From positions 434,001-498,000 of the forward strand of contig BQMF02000036.1 in NCBI GenBank assembly GCA_027922465.2: 64,000 nt of DNA, read 5' to 3'. The stretch is from Turritopsis dohrnii (lineage: Eukaryota > Cnidaria > Hydrozoa > Anthoathecata > Oceaniidae). The notes beneath the pieces were generated by a model. That model saw only the letters and a program-made list of their open reading frames with translations. It did no database searches and was not told the DNA's origin. Of this stretch, positions 22,242-33,945 are shown piece after piece (positions within the stretch are counted from its first letter, which is position 1; every line of letters starts with the position of its first letter). The position numbers and the translations under genes were made by a program.

Positions 22242-24561
22242 ATTTCTTTTTTCGTGTGCGCGACACGTGAGTTCGAGACAAAATACATTGTGGTGTCATG
22301 TAAAAAAAGCAATTAAAAAATTCTTAAAATTGATACACAGTCGAGTTAATACCGGTTGATACCGGTTGATACTGGTTTCATTTCAGTAGGCTCTCAAATA
22401 AATAAGCATGTGTTATGCGATTATGCGTTTTGTTTAAAAAAAACGCGAAATACTTGTAAAACGGAGAATCCTGCAGGAGGAGAGAGAGAAACTAAACGAT
22501 AACATCAGTTGGATGATGACAGTTAAAAAATTCTTAAAATAATATTGAAGTTTCGAATGACATCATTACTTTCGCCATAAAACTCCTTGTCAATCAACTA
22601 ATACCACGTGATATGAAGTTTTCATCTTGTTTCCAGTGCCCTTCGATTAATAGGATTGTTATCAAATGATACTTTGTATTTTTCAGGCACTGGAAATGAA
22701 ATTGTCTCGTTTCATGCTTCATGTCATTTATTTTGTTTGTATGTTATGTTATAATGGTAGACAATAGCTGGCACACCTAAAAGTCACGTGACTCTCTGAT
22801 AGAAAAAGTAAGATTCTGCTTCGATACTTTCTTTGTAGTTTTGCTACTGGAAGAGCAAGCATCAGTTGTTTGGCTTATTATTGAAAGTTTATTGAAGATT
22901 TATTCTCGAGGACACTTAGTTAGAGAAATAGTTAGATCAAGGAAGTTAACTTGTTCATTTGATAGCTTCATGAATGATTTAATCAAGAGGGATAAAAGTG
23001 TCCTGATAGAAAGGTTTGTCATATACTCCATATATGTTACGTATTTGTGTTGGATGTATATATAAAACAAATAAAACACGAAATGATTCATGATATTTCG
23101 ATTTATTAAAAACCTTTGTCAATACGAGATAAATAATCTATACATACACACATACTTGTAAATGATTCAGCTTGTAAAATAATGACAACAAAAATGTCTA
23201 AATATGTTTTAAAAGAAGGTTGTAATGTTCATTAAAATAATATTTAACCTGTGTGGTCTGTTGGTACTTTTACCAGTACAAGAACACAATAAAATAGAAT
23301 AATTCAGTAAGAATCACCTATCCTTCCCTTAAGATTTGTAAGCTTACATTTTATCTTGAAACATATGTTTTTGGAGCAAAAGAAATCATATAATTTGAGT
23401 GACATGAAATAAATAATTTATGCAACTTGCTTGACCTTTTATTCCTCCTAACTTTTTATATCATCCAATTAGGATACGTGGCTGTTAATATCTTCATTCA
23501 ATACACTATATTTAGACTATAACACTACCTTATTAGACTGTCAGAACCAAAATAATTTACTTCTTGGCAGTGTTTTGCTCCCAGAGTGTTAAAATAAAGT
23601 GCGGGGAGAGGGTGCTGACACGGAGAAATGAAAAACAAGCTACCTTGCGGCGCTGACCAATAAAGCCCGATTTCCATTCAACATTGATGATGTCATCCCT
23701 CTTTTGTAAGAGCAATTTTACTCTTGAATGGAACTCATTTTCGTGCTGCGCAAAATTTGATCTGGTGTTAATAATGGATTCTGTTGTATATAAGATAACA
23801 GTGTGTGAACACATTTTCAGAAGCCATTTTTTACATTTATTTTTGCAAATTCAGCAAATCATTTAAATGCTAAGCCTTGATTGCTTAAATCATAGTCATT
23901 GTGACTATGCTTAAATTTTTAAGCTGACTTTCAACGTAAAAAAAAAAGTTTACAATTTTCCATTTGTTCTTTGTCTGTTCAACCTTGATTTTTCCGTCGA
24001 GATGATGCCCAATGCGCATACATCATGATGTCACTCAACGTAGGTTTTCTAGCTTTACGCGGAATTTTTGTTGAATGGAAATTTTCTTCATCGTGATGCA
24101 TTTGGTCCAAATTGTAAAAGCCTCTAACTTGATCTCGTTAAAATAGCTAAGCAATAATTAATCATTAAAGTGACAATAGCAATGGTATTGTTACAAGGAC
24201 ATTGTCTGCAAAACCAATGAAATAATTCAAAATTGGATTACACTTACTTATGCCAATTAATGCACATCTGAAGGTGTGCAGTTAATTATCACCATCATTT
24301 GTTTAGCTGGATCTTTTAGCTTACGTCATTTTTTATGTGTGTTCTTTTCATAAGGTTATACTGTGAATGTGTTGCTGTTGGTAGAAAAGATACATATCTA
24401 CAAAGAATTTATGCTGAGAATATAGTATCATCTTAGTGCAAAGAGTTTGTTTTGGTTATAAAGATTGAAGAAGGTATTGACACCTGATAGTTGTATTTTC
24501 ACTTTTTCTTGAATGGGTTAATATCTTGATTTTATCTTTGAGTGATTCTTCTCTGTTTTAG
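22153..24561. other. Upstream region of the death-domain/NTPase gene
   Basis: Should contain the promoter and at least one 5' untranslated exon of the gene, because its first coding exon begins with a splice acceptor. The exact start site cannot be placed. A possible isolated exon is listed at 22839-23013. An E-box-like CACGTGAC is at 22784 and a CCAAT on the minus strand near 23655; neither is decisive. Confidence 0.4.
22839..23013 (+). CDS. Possible isolated exon, unknown protein
   Basis: A pyrimidine-rich acceptor (CTTTCTTTGTAG) precedes an open stretch of about 58 codons that ends at a possible donor AAAG/GTTTGT. The encoded peptide is helix-like (LLEEQASVVWLIIESLL near the start, FDSFMNDLIKRDK near the end). 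Its phases (1 in, 2 out) do not join the first coding exon at 24562, since that would create a stop. It could be an exon of another gene, a leftover exon of a degraded paralogue, or chance. Confidence 0.25.
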
Positions 24562-24606
24562 TGATGGCAGTGAATCAAAATGAAACTGTTGTTGGTTGTA
24601 AACAAA
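24562..24606 (+). CDS. Exon 1 (first coding) of death-domain/NTPase/FN3/ankyrin gene
   Basis: The acceptor TTCTCTGTTTTAG is followed by TG and an ATG at 24564. This exon codes MAVNQNETVVGCKQ and ends at a good donor (CAAA/GTAAGA), phase 1. That phase joins exactly to the next recognised exon at 29161, giving K-L-W-T across the junction. The preceding acceptor means the 5' untranslated region is split. The peptide has no signal sequence, so a cytoplasmic or nuclear protein is likely. Support is splice signals and phase only. Confidence 0.5.
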
Positions 24607-24739
24607 GTAAGAAACTATTATATTGTGCATGCAGTGTGTATGCATTGGAAAATAATTTTCAAGCAAAAAAAATTTAAGCTGTGTGTTCATGGAAAATGTT
24701 TTATTCTCTTTTAAATTTCAAAAGTGGGGTCCAAGCAAA

Positions 24740-25245
24740 AATTAAAAAATATATGAATAAACGGGGGGTTGGAAAATTTTCAAAATTTTAATAAACAGGG
24801 GGGTCTTAATAAACGGGGGGGGAAGGGGGGTTGGAAATCTGATAATTTTTCAAAAATACCCCTAATTGTAAGAAACAAGAAGATACTTATATGTTTTTGA
24901 GCGTAACACAACAATACGACTAGTATTTCAATAGAAGTAACGTACTTAGATGAAAACAAAATAGTAACAAAAGAAGAACTAATCAATGTGACAAAGCCCT
25001 AGTAAAATAAATACCTCATCGAGTAAAAATAGTGAATCTAGGAGTCTAAGTACTATCTAAAAAACATTATCAAAAACGTTTCCTTCGTTGGTGTCTACAT
25101 ACGTCAATTTTGTCTCGTCTGCAGAAAAAAATGCAACGAGTCTTTGAGAAGAGAAAATATTTGATGATAAATTTCTGAATTTTAATAAACGGGGGTCCTA
25201 ATAAGGTCCGGGGGGGTTGGAAAATTTTCGAAAAATTAACAAGCG

Positions 25246-25279
<34 letters not shown>
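24740..25279. repeat. G-rich repeat cluster in intron 1
   Basis: Three to four copies of AATAAACGGGGGGTTGGAAA and variants lie at 24753-24840 and 25180-25235, ending in a run of 33 G (25247-25279). On the coding strand they would form G-quadruplexes. They recall the AATAAACGCC motifs elsewhere in the window. Confidence 0.7.
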
Positions 25280-25281
<2 letters not shown>

Positions 25282-26203
25282 TGTTTATTTGGCACCTAAG
25301 AGTATTTTTTTAAAAGCCACCTTTTCGCTTTCACAAAAATATACCAATTAAAAAATCTTTAAAAGGCCTTTCTAATAATGTAAAAAAAGCTTTTAAATTT
25401 GGTTTACTCATTGAAAAAAACATCTTTGCTATTTCCGTTTTCAACATTCTGAAACACACCGTATTATATGATTATATCTGTTGATTTAGTTCTTTGGGGA
25501 GCCATTTTCATACTATCCTAAGATGTTTTTTCAATAGACATAATAATAGACAGTGCTTTCACTTGCTTTGGTACGAATATTTTGCATGAAGGTTTTTCAG
25601 GTTTCCTGGTCTATGTCTTTCACATACTGGATATCAACATATCAGTAGGGGTCTAAGTTCTTCATCCACACTGCTTACTGTTTCTGCATCTGGTTTAGTG
25701 CACGGAAGTGTTCTATCGTTAGAGTCTTCATTCGTGTTTTCAGTATCAATAGCTATTGATGATGTCAAGACAGTGGGAGTACGATTCTTTCATCAAGCAC
25801 AACAATTATGTTGGTGATGCAATACTTCAACTTTGCTAATGCATCAATCTTTGCTAATGCATGAATTGCGAATCTGCTCAAACATGATCAAAACCAACAA
25901 TCAATTGTGCGAACACCCTAATGAATGCTTAAACCCACGACCAATTGCGTAAAAGGCTAAATAGTTTTAGATGGACGAAAACTTATGCAAGATTATGACC
26001 CAAATCCCCCCTGACGAATTTTCTACCTTCTTCTGTTCCTACCTTCTTTTCTTCTTATCTTCTTCATTTTTTCTTCTTTCATAACTCCTTACAAATTAGT
26101 GGCTGTTTACATCCTTGCAATGAGTGATAATAATAAAAACAAACATAGCAACTCTTCAAATAACTATTCAATATTCAAATAACTGCGAGTTAGTTGTTCT
26201 TTG
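25280..26203. other. Intron 1 sequence, no feature recognised
   Basis: AT-rich, no coding or repeat structure recognised apart from short GTTTT/CTAATG-type repeats. Confidence 0.5.
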
Positions 26204-26360
26204 TTTTTGGATTTCTGCGTAAGCAAGAAATACTTTACGATCGTCCGTGTTTTTCTGATTTTTTTGGATTTCTGCGTAAGCAAGAAATACTTTACGATCG
26301 TCCGTGTTTTTGGATTTCTGCGTAAGCAAGAAATACTTTACGATCGTCCGTGTTTTTCTG
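26204..26360 (+). repeat. Three tandem units of about 50 bases
   Basis: GGATTTCTGCGTAAGCAAGA followed by AATACTTTACGATCGTCCGT occurs three times with spacers TTTTTCTGATTTTTTT and TTTTT. It directly abuts the left end of the 1.2 kb duplication. Confidence 0.9.
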
Positions 26361-28933
26361 TTTTTTCATCTTACTGTCCAAACCTACGCATTTTTGTTTC
26401 TTAAATTTCATTGGTTCATAAAAAAGCCGTCTTAATTGTCATTGGTGCATAATGCCCGATTTCTACGAAAGGGTGCTAATTTAGCCACCTCCACTTAAAT
26501 AGCGATAGTTTATTGGCTGATTTTCGCCATGCCATGCCATGCCATGCCATGTCCACAAAACGTTTTAAAAATGGCAGCGAAAGAACGTGTGTAGTTTGCT
26601 AAAAGTTTCTTTGATGGAAATATGGCTTTAAAAGAAGTTAATACAGCTTATAATTTTATATAAAGAATTGCATTACTGTTGGGAACTTATCATGTTCACA
26701 AAATTAAATTACAGTGTGGTTATTCTGTTTTTTGAAAGAAGTTTTCTTGAAGTTTAAAATATGAAAACAGTGCCAATACATGGTGTGTGGAAGAAAAGGT
26801 ATTTCTTGTTTTATTTTTGCTCCAAGGCTTTTTAAATATGAAAGACCTTCGTGTATTTTGTATGTGTATGCATGTTTGAAGTCAATTTTTAGAAGCTTTT
26901 GGATTTTTAAAGCTCAGCTTAGCTTCCTTTCAGCTCCTCCCCAACATCACCAACATATTATGCACTTTATACAGCTATTTATACTATATTTAGTAGCAAT
27001 TTTTGGATGTATTCTGGCTATATCAGCTTATCTCTTTTCTCCCTACGTATGTTGTATTTTTTTTAACTTTTAGATTAGATATGAGCTTTAATTTCTAAGT
27101 AATTATTATTGTGATATTTATATTTTTCATTCTGAGGAGATCAATATAGAAACTTTATATATTAGTTTGTGCTGCCCAAACGATATGTTGGTTACCGCCA
27201 GTATACACAATCTTTTTATAGGATTCGTTATATTTAATGTGGTTAAATTAAAGTTTCGTATTGTGTCAATGTACTTTTTTGGAGTACGTGGGTGGCAAAT
27301 ATCCAGTAACAATCATTCAGCTTATTCGTACAAAAAAACAGATCTTCATAAATGATCTCCGCGATAGCATAAAGAAAAGCCCCTTTTTTATGTTATGGTA
27401 GGCTGACTTTCTTGACGAACATTGTCAGTCGCATCAATATTTTTGTTTATCTAATGCTGATGCTTCTCGAGCTGAATGATGTGACTGTCTTAGTTTTGCA
27501 GGACTAGTGTGCTAGTGTTGCATTTTTGTGGCATTTTCAGCAGCAAAGCTTGCAGAAATCCTTCTGCCCGGTAGGGCATCTTGTTCTGTTTTTTTTTTTC
27601 ATCTTACTGTCCAAACCGGCGCATATTTGTTTCTCGAATTTCATTGGTCCATAGAAAAGCCGTCTTTACCGTCATTGGCGCATAATGCCCGACTACTAAG
27701 AAAGGGTGTTAATTTAGCCACCTTAACTTCAATAGCGGTAGTTCATTGGCTGATTTTCGCCATGCCATGTGATCGTCTTCAAAACGTTTTAAAAATGGCA
27801 GCGAAAAAACGTGTGTAGTTTGCTAAAAGTTTCTTTGATGAAAATATGGATTTAAAAGAAGTTAATACAGCTTATAATTTTATATAAATAATTGCATTAC
27901 TGTTGGGAACTTGTCATGTTCACAAAATTAAATTACAGTGTGGTTATTCTGTTTTTTGAAAGAAGTTTTCTTGAAGTTTAAAATATGAAAACAGTGCCAA
28001 TACATGGTGTGTGGAAGAAAAGGTATTTCTTGTTTTATTTTTGCTCCAAGCCTTTTTAAATATGAAAGACCTTCGTGTATTTTGTATGTGTATGCATGTT
28101 TGAAGTCAATTTTTAGAAGCTTTTGGATTTTTAAAGCTCAGCTTAGCTTCCTTTCAGCTCCTCCTCAACATCACCAACATATGCACTTTATACAGCTATT
28201 TATACTATATTTATTAGCAATTTTTGAATGTATTCTGGCTATATCAGCTTATCTCTTTTCTCCCTACGTATGTTGTATTTTTTTTAACTTTTAGATTAGA
28301 TATGAGCTTTAATTTCTAAGTAATTATTATTGTGATATTTATATTTTTCATTCTGAGGAGATCAATATAGAAACCGTCAACCAACAAAACTTTGAACAGC
28401 GTCAGAACTTTGAACAGCTAAACAACCGTATCAACAAAATAAACATACCACATCGAACCACATTCAAAGTTTTGATGCTGTTCAAAGTTTTGTTGGTTGA
28501 CGGAACTTTATATATTAGTTTGTGCTGCCCAAACGATATGTTAGTTACCGCCAGTATACACAATCTTTTTATAGGATTCGTTATATTTAATGTGGTTAAA
28601 TTAAAGTTTCGTATTGTGTCGATGCACTTTTTTGGAGTACGTGGGTGGCAAATATCCAGTAACAATCATTCAGCTTATTCGTACAAAAAAACAGATCTTC
28701 ATAAATGATCTCCGCGATAGCATAAAGAAAAGCCCCTTTTTTATGGTAGGCTGACTTTCTTGACGAACATAGTCAGTCGCATCAATTTTTTTGTTTATTT
28801 AATGCTGATGCTTCTCGAGCTGCATGATGTGACTGTCTTAGTTTTGCAGGACTAGTGTGCTAGTGTTGCATTTTTGTGGCATTTTCAGCAGCAAAGCTTG
28901 CAGAAATCCTTCTGCCCGGTAGGGCATCTTGTT
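26357..28933 (+). repeat. Tandem duplication of a 1.2 kb unit within intron 1
   Basis: Unit 1 (about 26357-27583) and unit 2 (about 27587-28933) are nearly identical from CATCTTACTGTCCAAACC through GCCCGGTAGGGCATCTTG. Unit 2 has a 130-base MITE (28374-28503); unit 1 has a GCCAT run of five at 26527-26552 where unit 2 has one or two. Each carries a 96-97 codon open frame (26780, 28004), hydrophobic at its C-terminus, but preservation is explained by recent duplication. The 35-base end sequence recurs inverted at 45143-45178. Confidence 0.9.
28374..28503. mobile_element. 130-base MITE with 27-base perfect inverted repeats
   Basis: The ends read inward as CCGTCAACCAACAAAACTTT on both sides, perfect for 27 bases then imperfect. 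The sister unit at 27150 shows the empty site, giving a 2-3 base target duplication (AA or AAC). Insertion therefore followed the tandem duplication. Confidence 0.9.
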
Positions 28934-29160
28934 TTTAAATGAAAAGATTTAAAATTAATTGCACAGAAATATCCTGAAAATCCTTGTTCCACAAAAGTAA
29001 ATTCACACAATGTGTTGGAAACATCACTCACAAATAATTCCACTTAAGGATTTCTCCACTAGTATGTGGACTTTTGAGTGACATAGGAGATGTTTGATAT
29101 TTTGAACTTCATATTAATAATCATATTTTAAGCCCTTAACAAAATGCTTTTTTCACACAG

Positions 29161-29454
29161 AGCTCTGGACTGCATACCTTATTGATCAACGACTACGTGC
29201 ACAAACATCTATGGACCAAAAGAAATTTTGCAAAGGTTTATTATGTGGTGATAACCTAATGGTGGAGGAGCTGTTTGACCAATATAAACAGGAGAGACCA
29301 GTTCTCGAATGTTTTGCTTACATGCTATCACATCATGTATCGAACTGGGAAGATGAAAACTTTTTAATATTTGTAAACAAGACTCTGAGGAATTGTGGTC
29401 TCAAGGCTCACATCGTTACTACGGAACAACTGGAAAAGCTACCAGTTCTAGGAG
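29161..29454 (+). CDS. Exon 2: N-terminal helical segment
   Basis: Acceptor TTTTTTCACACAG, donor GGAG/GTATGA; 294 bases, phase 1 at both ends. It codes 98 residues beginning LWTAYLIDQRLRAQ, containing two W, and ending EKLPVLGG. The pattern is helix-rich and of the size of a death-fold domain (DED/CARD), but no family signature is seen, so no domain is named. A phase-1 cassette matching exon 3 allows exon shuffling. Residues about 15-112 of the model protein. Confidence 0.75.
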
Positions 29455-29499
29455 GTATGAAAATATTACAAATTTTACTTTGTTTATAATAAGAAACAA

Positions 29500-29715
29500 G
29501 ATGGCCGGAGGGTCGAAAGATTGTTTTACTACGCTTATGTTTTCAAGAATAGCGTCCCTATAAATAATGCCCATTCTAGATACATTCTCAAGGGTTCACT
29601 GGATTGCAGAGGGGAATTTATAATAAACCCTTCTGCATAATCCTGTGTGTTTTCGCTTTTCTGTGTAACCTCCCTGTTTTTGAGCCTATGTAAGAAGTAA
29701 TGTTTATTGCAAGAT
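29500..29715 (-). repeat. Reversed copy of the LINE 3'-end segment
   Basis: The reverse complement matches 1700-1870 and 43985-44145 (GGTTACACAGAAAAGCGAAA ... AGGGTCGAAAGAT...), with lower similarity. It lies in intron 2. It supports that the 3' segment of the LINE remnant is a dispersed repeat. Confidence 0.6.
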
Positions 29716-30089
29716 TTAATGTTCACAAAATATGTTTGTTGATATGAGCAGGGAAAACTGTTTCGAAATAGTTACCAAAAAATTGAGGAAATAGTTAGGG
29801 AAAGATTTATTTACTTATTTTCAAAGAACAAGCTTTTGTCTTATATAAAACTTATTATAAATTTGACTTCATGTATTAAAAATGATTCTCTAAGGAAGTG
29901 TGTGCATCTGAAAATTTTCATGACATTGTCATCTTCCCCTAATAAAGCATTATGATTGTTATCAGTTCTCAGTGTTATAAACCTTAAGGAGGTCTGTCTC
30001 TTAATCATGGTAAGATGGTACAAGTTCCAAACGTGACTGAATGAAATGTATATATAGTGCCACTTTTGACTGATATTTTTATTTGATAG

Positions 30090-30389
30090 ACACATTGGAA
30101 GATGACTGTTTTCAAAGTAACGAAGAAAAATCAAGGAAATTCCTAAAAATTTTCGATCAAATTTCAACACGATTGCCTTCTCTTCAGAGAGTCATTGGTC
30201 ACTTGCTTCTTGAATACCATGAAGTAGAAGCCATAAGTATTAACCACCCATCTAGTGTAAAAGAGAGACTATACCAAGTGCTACGCACATGGTTTCGATC
30301 AAACGATCCATCTCAAACTACGTGGGCCTATCTGAAGAAAGTATTAAGGTATTTGGATGCAGGTCGAGTTGTGGAAGATATTGACCAAG
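30090..30389 (+). CDS. Exon 3: death-domain-like fold
   Basis: Acceptor ATTTGATAG, donor CAAG/GTAAAA; 300 bases, phase 1 at both ends. It codes about 100 residues. The second part reads LPSLQRVIGHLLLEYHEVEA, then a QVLRTWFRSND turn, then WAYLKKVLRYLDAGRVVEDI. This matches the six-helix death-domain pattern: helix 2-3 with the E-x-I turn, the conserved L-x-x-W in helix 4/5, T-W-x-x-L in helix 5, and a final helix ending V-V-E-D-I. Death folds mediate homotypic assembly in apoptosis and innate immune signalling. Alternative: another death-fold subfamily (DED, CARD). The partner is unknown. Confidence 0.75.
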
Positions 30390-31254
30390 GTAAAATGAAG
30401 ATTCTAATTTTCAATTATGTCTTTATTATCTTTTATCTTTTATAAACAACTGATAGTCTTTATTTACTAAATAAACATTTTCTCATTCTTAATTCTAGAT
30501 TTGTTTGGTGTCAATTTTAAAAGGTATGATTCACATAATTATTTATTTAACAAACGTTTCTTGAATCAGCTTAAGAAGTTCTACAACATACATTTTCTGG
30601 TGCTATTCTGTGATGTTTTTGTCTATTTTCACATGGGATTCTACACACGTAAGAGGGATTTGACACATTGTTCTCAAAGTTAGACTGTAAACAAGAATAC
30701 TAAATCTAAAAGTATCTAAAACAATCAAAACCAAATTCTCAATCAAACTCACTGAAAATTCTCAGCACTTTATCAGAACTTCTTAAAACAAGTTTGAACA
30801 ATGCTTTTGTATAAATTTTTCTGTATGGAGTATGAAGTGTGTTTATACTTGATGGAGTTTGAGTTCAAATATAACTATAAGGAACTAATTTCCAAACTGT
30901 ATTGCGAACATGGGTCATTATTGTTACTCGTATGTCATCATTCAACTTCAAAGAAAACACATTTTGCTTTATTTTAAAAACTTGGTAAAGAATGGTGTTC
31001 ACTTGGGCGAACCCTTCCTCGAAGATACAAGAAAACATGTTAAAGATCTAAGATTGGATACTACATCCTGTCCTTTTTTTCAACAGTTCGAATTTCCAAC
31101 GTTCAAAGTCATTTAGCCAACGGGGACGCCTTCTCGTACGAATTGGTCTTTCTTCGGTCTACTCGTTGTCTGTTGTATCATATGAGATGGCCTCTTTCCT
31201 AATAGAGATTGACTAATGTTTGACTCACTGTTATCAGTAGTCGCATCATCAGTT
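30390..31254. other. Intron 3, left part
   Basis: No exon with compatible phase was found. GGGCGAACCCTTCCTCGAAG at 31006 resembles GGCGAACCCTTCCCAAATAT at 33211, on the other side of the gypsy remnant, so these could be degraded LTR pieces. Confidence 0.4.
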
Positions 31255-33115
31255 GTTGCCTCGTGATGTTTTATCTAGGGTATCCTCTGTGGGTTCATCT
31301 TCAGGTGTAGCAGGTGGCTGTTCTTCTACGCCTGATTGCTATGTCTCTGAATTGGACAAGGTGTCATCTGAATCACTCGAATACATGGTGTTCCAATCAC
31401 AGTCTGAGTCAGTTGATGAGCATGGTGGTCGCTTCAACGATTGTGTCTGTTTACCGAACTCTGATCGTTTTACGTTGTTGTCATGTCCAAATGATGTTTT
31501 CTTCCCCTTCTGGATTTGAAGTCTGCTTCCTTTGGTAGATGTTACAGTCCAGGGGATTGGATCATAAAAGAAATAGTTTTCCTTTTTGACATCATGTTTT
31601 TTCAATACACTCTCCCCTTTGTGGAATTCATGTTGTATTGGGTATTTTTTGGTGCGTTGTTGAAGCAGCGTAGATGTGAAATGCTGGTCCTTTAATTTAA
31701 TCTCTTGTTAATTGTAGGTTTTAGGTAAAAGGGTTGAACCTGGTCCTTGTCTTTTGGGCTTTTTGCATAACATAGTGATTCTACTTTCATTGGATCTGGG
31801 GTGATTCCATTGGCTGTGAACCGCATTCCACAGAATTTAGTCTCTTTTTGGTTGAATTTGCACTTTTAGCGGTAAATTTTATAACTGACGAAAAATTTTG
31901 ACCGACGAAATATTTCACCAAAATTGAATTTTCTATTTTACGTGTTTTTATTCGTGTTTGAATTCGACAGACCCTTTTAAAGTCATATTTGAAGCTATAA
32001 ATTGGAGGTATAAGAAAAGTGACGAGAGCGATTTTGAAATTGACCTTGAAAAAGAAAGAGGAAGAAGAAAGCGAAGAATGTCTTGAAAATGAAGAAAAAA
32101 ACACTTGTATTACTATTGATCAGCATTTGCTTTGTCAAATATAAGTAAAAAAAACTAAAAAGCTGTTTTCTTCTGAAAGAGGGTTAAAACTTTTCGTCGG
32201 TTAAAAGTGACGAAATTTCAAAAAAACTTCGTCACTTTTCACCGGCGAAATTTTATAACCGACGAAAAGTTTTCACCGACGAAATTTTAACCGATAAGGT
32301 ATATCGTTGTGTATGTTTGCTATGCAAGCACTTCCCAAAGAATTGTATCCACTTCTTCGGCTGAGTTGATCCTTATTCACATTTGAAACGTTTTAACTGA
32401 ATATTGCTTTAAAGTCCTTGACGGTTGGAATTACATTCCTGGTTCTTTGACATTGTTTATGTCCACGGTGAACCTGATCTCTCCCGGTGTTTGCTTGGGT
32501 AACCCGGGGTTTAGAAAGCCATTCTACTGGCATTCTACACATCTTTAATAATACATATAATAGCTGTATTTTTCCTCACTTTCTGAATCTTTCTGCAGTG
32601 TTTTTATTAAGGGTGCTTTTAGATGTTTGTTTGATGTAGGGGCAGGTGTAAGACAGGTTTTGCTGAAGTCTGTAACATTTTAAATCTTTAGGTTGCGGCT
32701 TCTTTCATAAATTCTTTATGGTTCCAACCTTGTTTCAAGGCTCCTCTGCTGAGTTTTTTATACTTGCATTTGAATACAATTTGATCTCTTATTTTTTCAT
32801 CTCTGTCACAATGTTCACTTTGAATTCAGAGTCTGTTTTTGAATTCTTCGATGTTCTCATCTAATGCTTGTTTCATTGGTTTCTGACTCGTACGTTGTGA
32901 TTTTACACCGATCATATGTCAGTAACTTTTCTGATTTTTTCTCTTCCAATGGATCTCAGCATCGCCTGTTTTGTCCTTCATCAGTTATTGCTGAGGCTAG
33001 GATGTAATCGTGAAATTGTTTTGCTCACTTTTAAAATGCTTCTCCACATGAGAAGGGGTGTTGAGTTGGGTCTCATTTTGGTGGGATCCTTCCAAACGTT
33101 GCTACAGCCATAGTT
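31255..33115 (-). pseudogene. Degenerate Ty3/gypsy retrotransposon, antisense in intron 3
   Basis: Reading the minus strand from 33115 downward, broken frames give a Gag-like part (DEKIRDQIVFKCKYKKLS at about 32790), RT pieces (EIRFTVDINNV and VIPTVKDFKAIF at about 32420-32500; FCGMRFTANGITPDPMKVES at about 31780-31840), and an integrase C-terminal-like part (FYDPIPWTVTSTKGSRLQ at about 31530-31580). The order is right for gag-pol, but most of pol is deleted, with many stops and shifts. It sits opposite to the host gene, as tolerated intronic insertions usually do. Confidence 0.7.
32189..32296. repeat. Nested inverted repeat inside the gypsy remnant
   Basis: Outer arms AACTTTTCGTCGGTTA and TAACCGACGAAAAGTT enclose inner arms AAAAGTGACGAA and TTCGTCACTTTT. 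A related ACTGACGAAAAATTTTGACC stretch lies at 31877. Probably a small foldback insertion. Confidence 0.75.
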
Positions 33116-33945
33116 GCTCCACTGAGTTTCATCTCATCACCAATGTTCATCACCAGTGTTCACTTTACAGTTTTATTATATATGCTAAAATATATAGTAC
33201 GTTATGCTAAAAGGCGAACCCTTCCCAAATATAACATAAAGAATCGAAGCTTGGGTACTACAGTAGTTAATACAGTAAAATCTCAACAACCTGATCTTTT
33301 GAAGTAGCGATTACAACATAATAACACTACCAATATTGAGCCATAATGCTACTGATATTGCTTTTTACTTGCATTTTTTGTCATCTATTGTTCAACTCAT
33401 ATGTTCTTATTTAATGTTTTTTACCTCGTGAGTTGCATTTATGTCAATTATCTTGAGAAATGACATTTTGTTAATTTTACAATTATAGCCAGACCAAGTC
33501 GTACAATCTAGAATCTTTTATTTCTGGTAAGATGGTTTTTTTTCAATATTCTTTTACTACATGAACATATGACCTTGTGATAACTTATTATAATACTTAA
33601 ATCGCTTTTAAAAGCAGCTTGAAGTGAAAAAGCTGCAATTTGAAATGTTTGAAGTAAACGTGATTGAAACATTTCGATTTGATTTTATAATTTTTCGATT
33701 TTGTTGTTTTTAAAACCCAGATAGAACCACATAAGGTTTGAATTAGTCGAAACTGAATGAATAACATCCGAAATTCTTTTGTATTTCTAAAGTTTTCCAA
33801 ATCACGCTTGAATTTTTCCAGTAGTTATGACATGAATATTAAAGAAAAACAAACTGGCAACATGGTTCATTTCCTTTTCATCTTTTGTGATTATTTGTGA
33901 TAATTGTCTATAATTTTGTTTTTCAATTTATTTTCATAATTTTAG
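33116..33945. other. Intron 3, right part
   Basis: AT-rich, no exon or mobile element recognised. It ends in the strong acceptor TTTTCATAATTTTAG before exon 4. Confidence 0.5.

Noticed and set aside
26780..28294. Duplicated 96-97 codon frames with hydrophobic C-termini
   Set aside because: Identity of the two is explained by the recent 1.2 kb tandem duplication; no homologue or splice context supports coding.
30500..30524. 25-base exon candidate between TTCTAG and AAAG/GTATGA
   Set aside because: Its phases (1 in, 2 out) would break the frame into exon 4.
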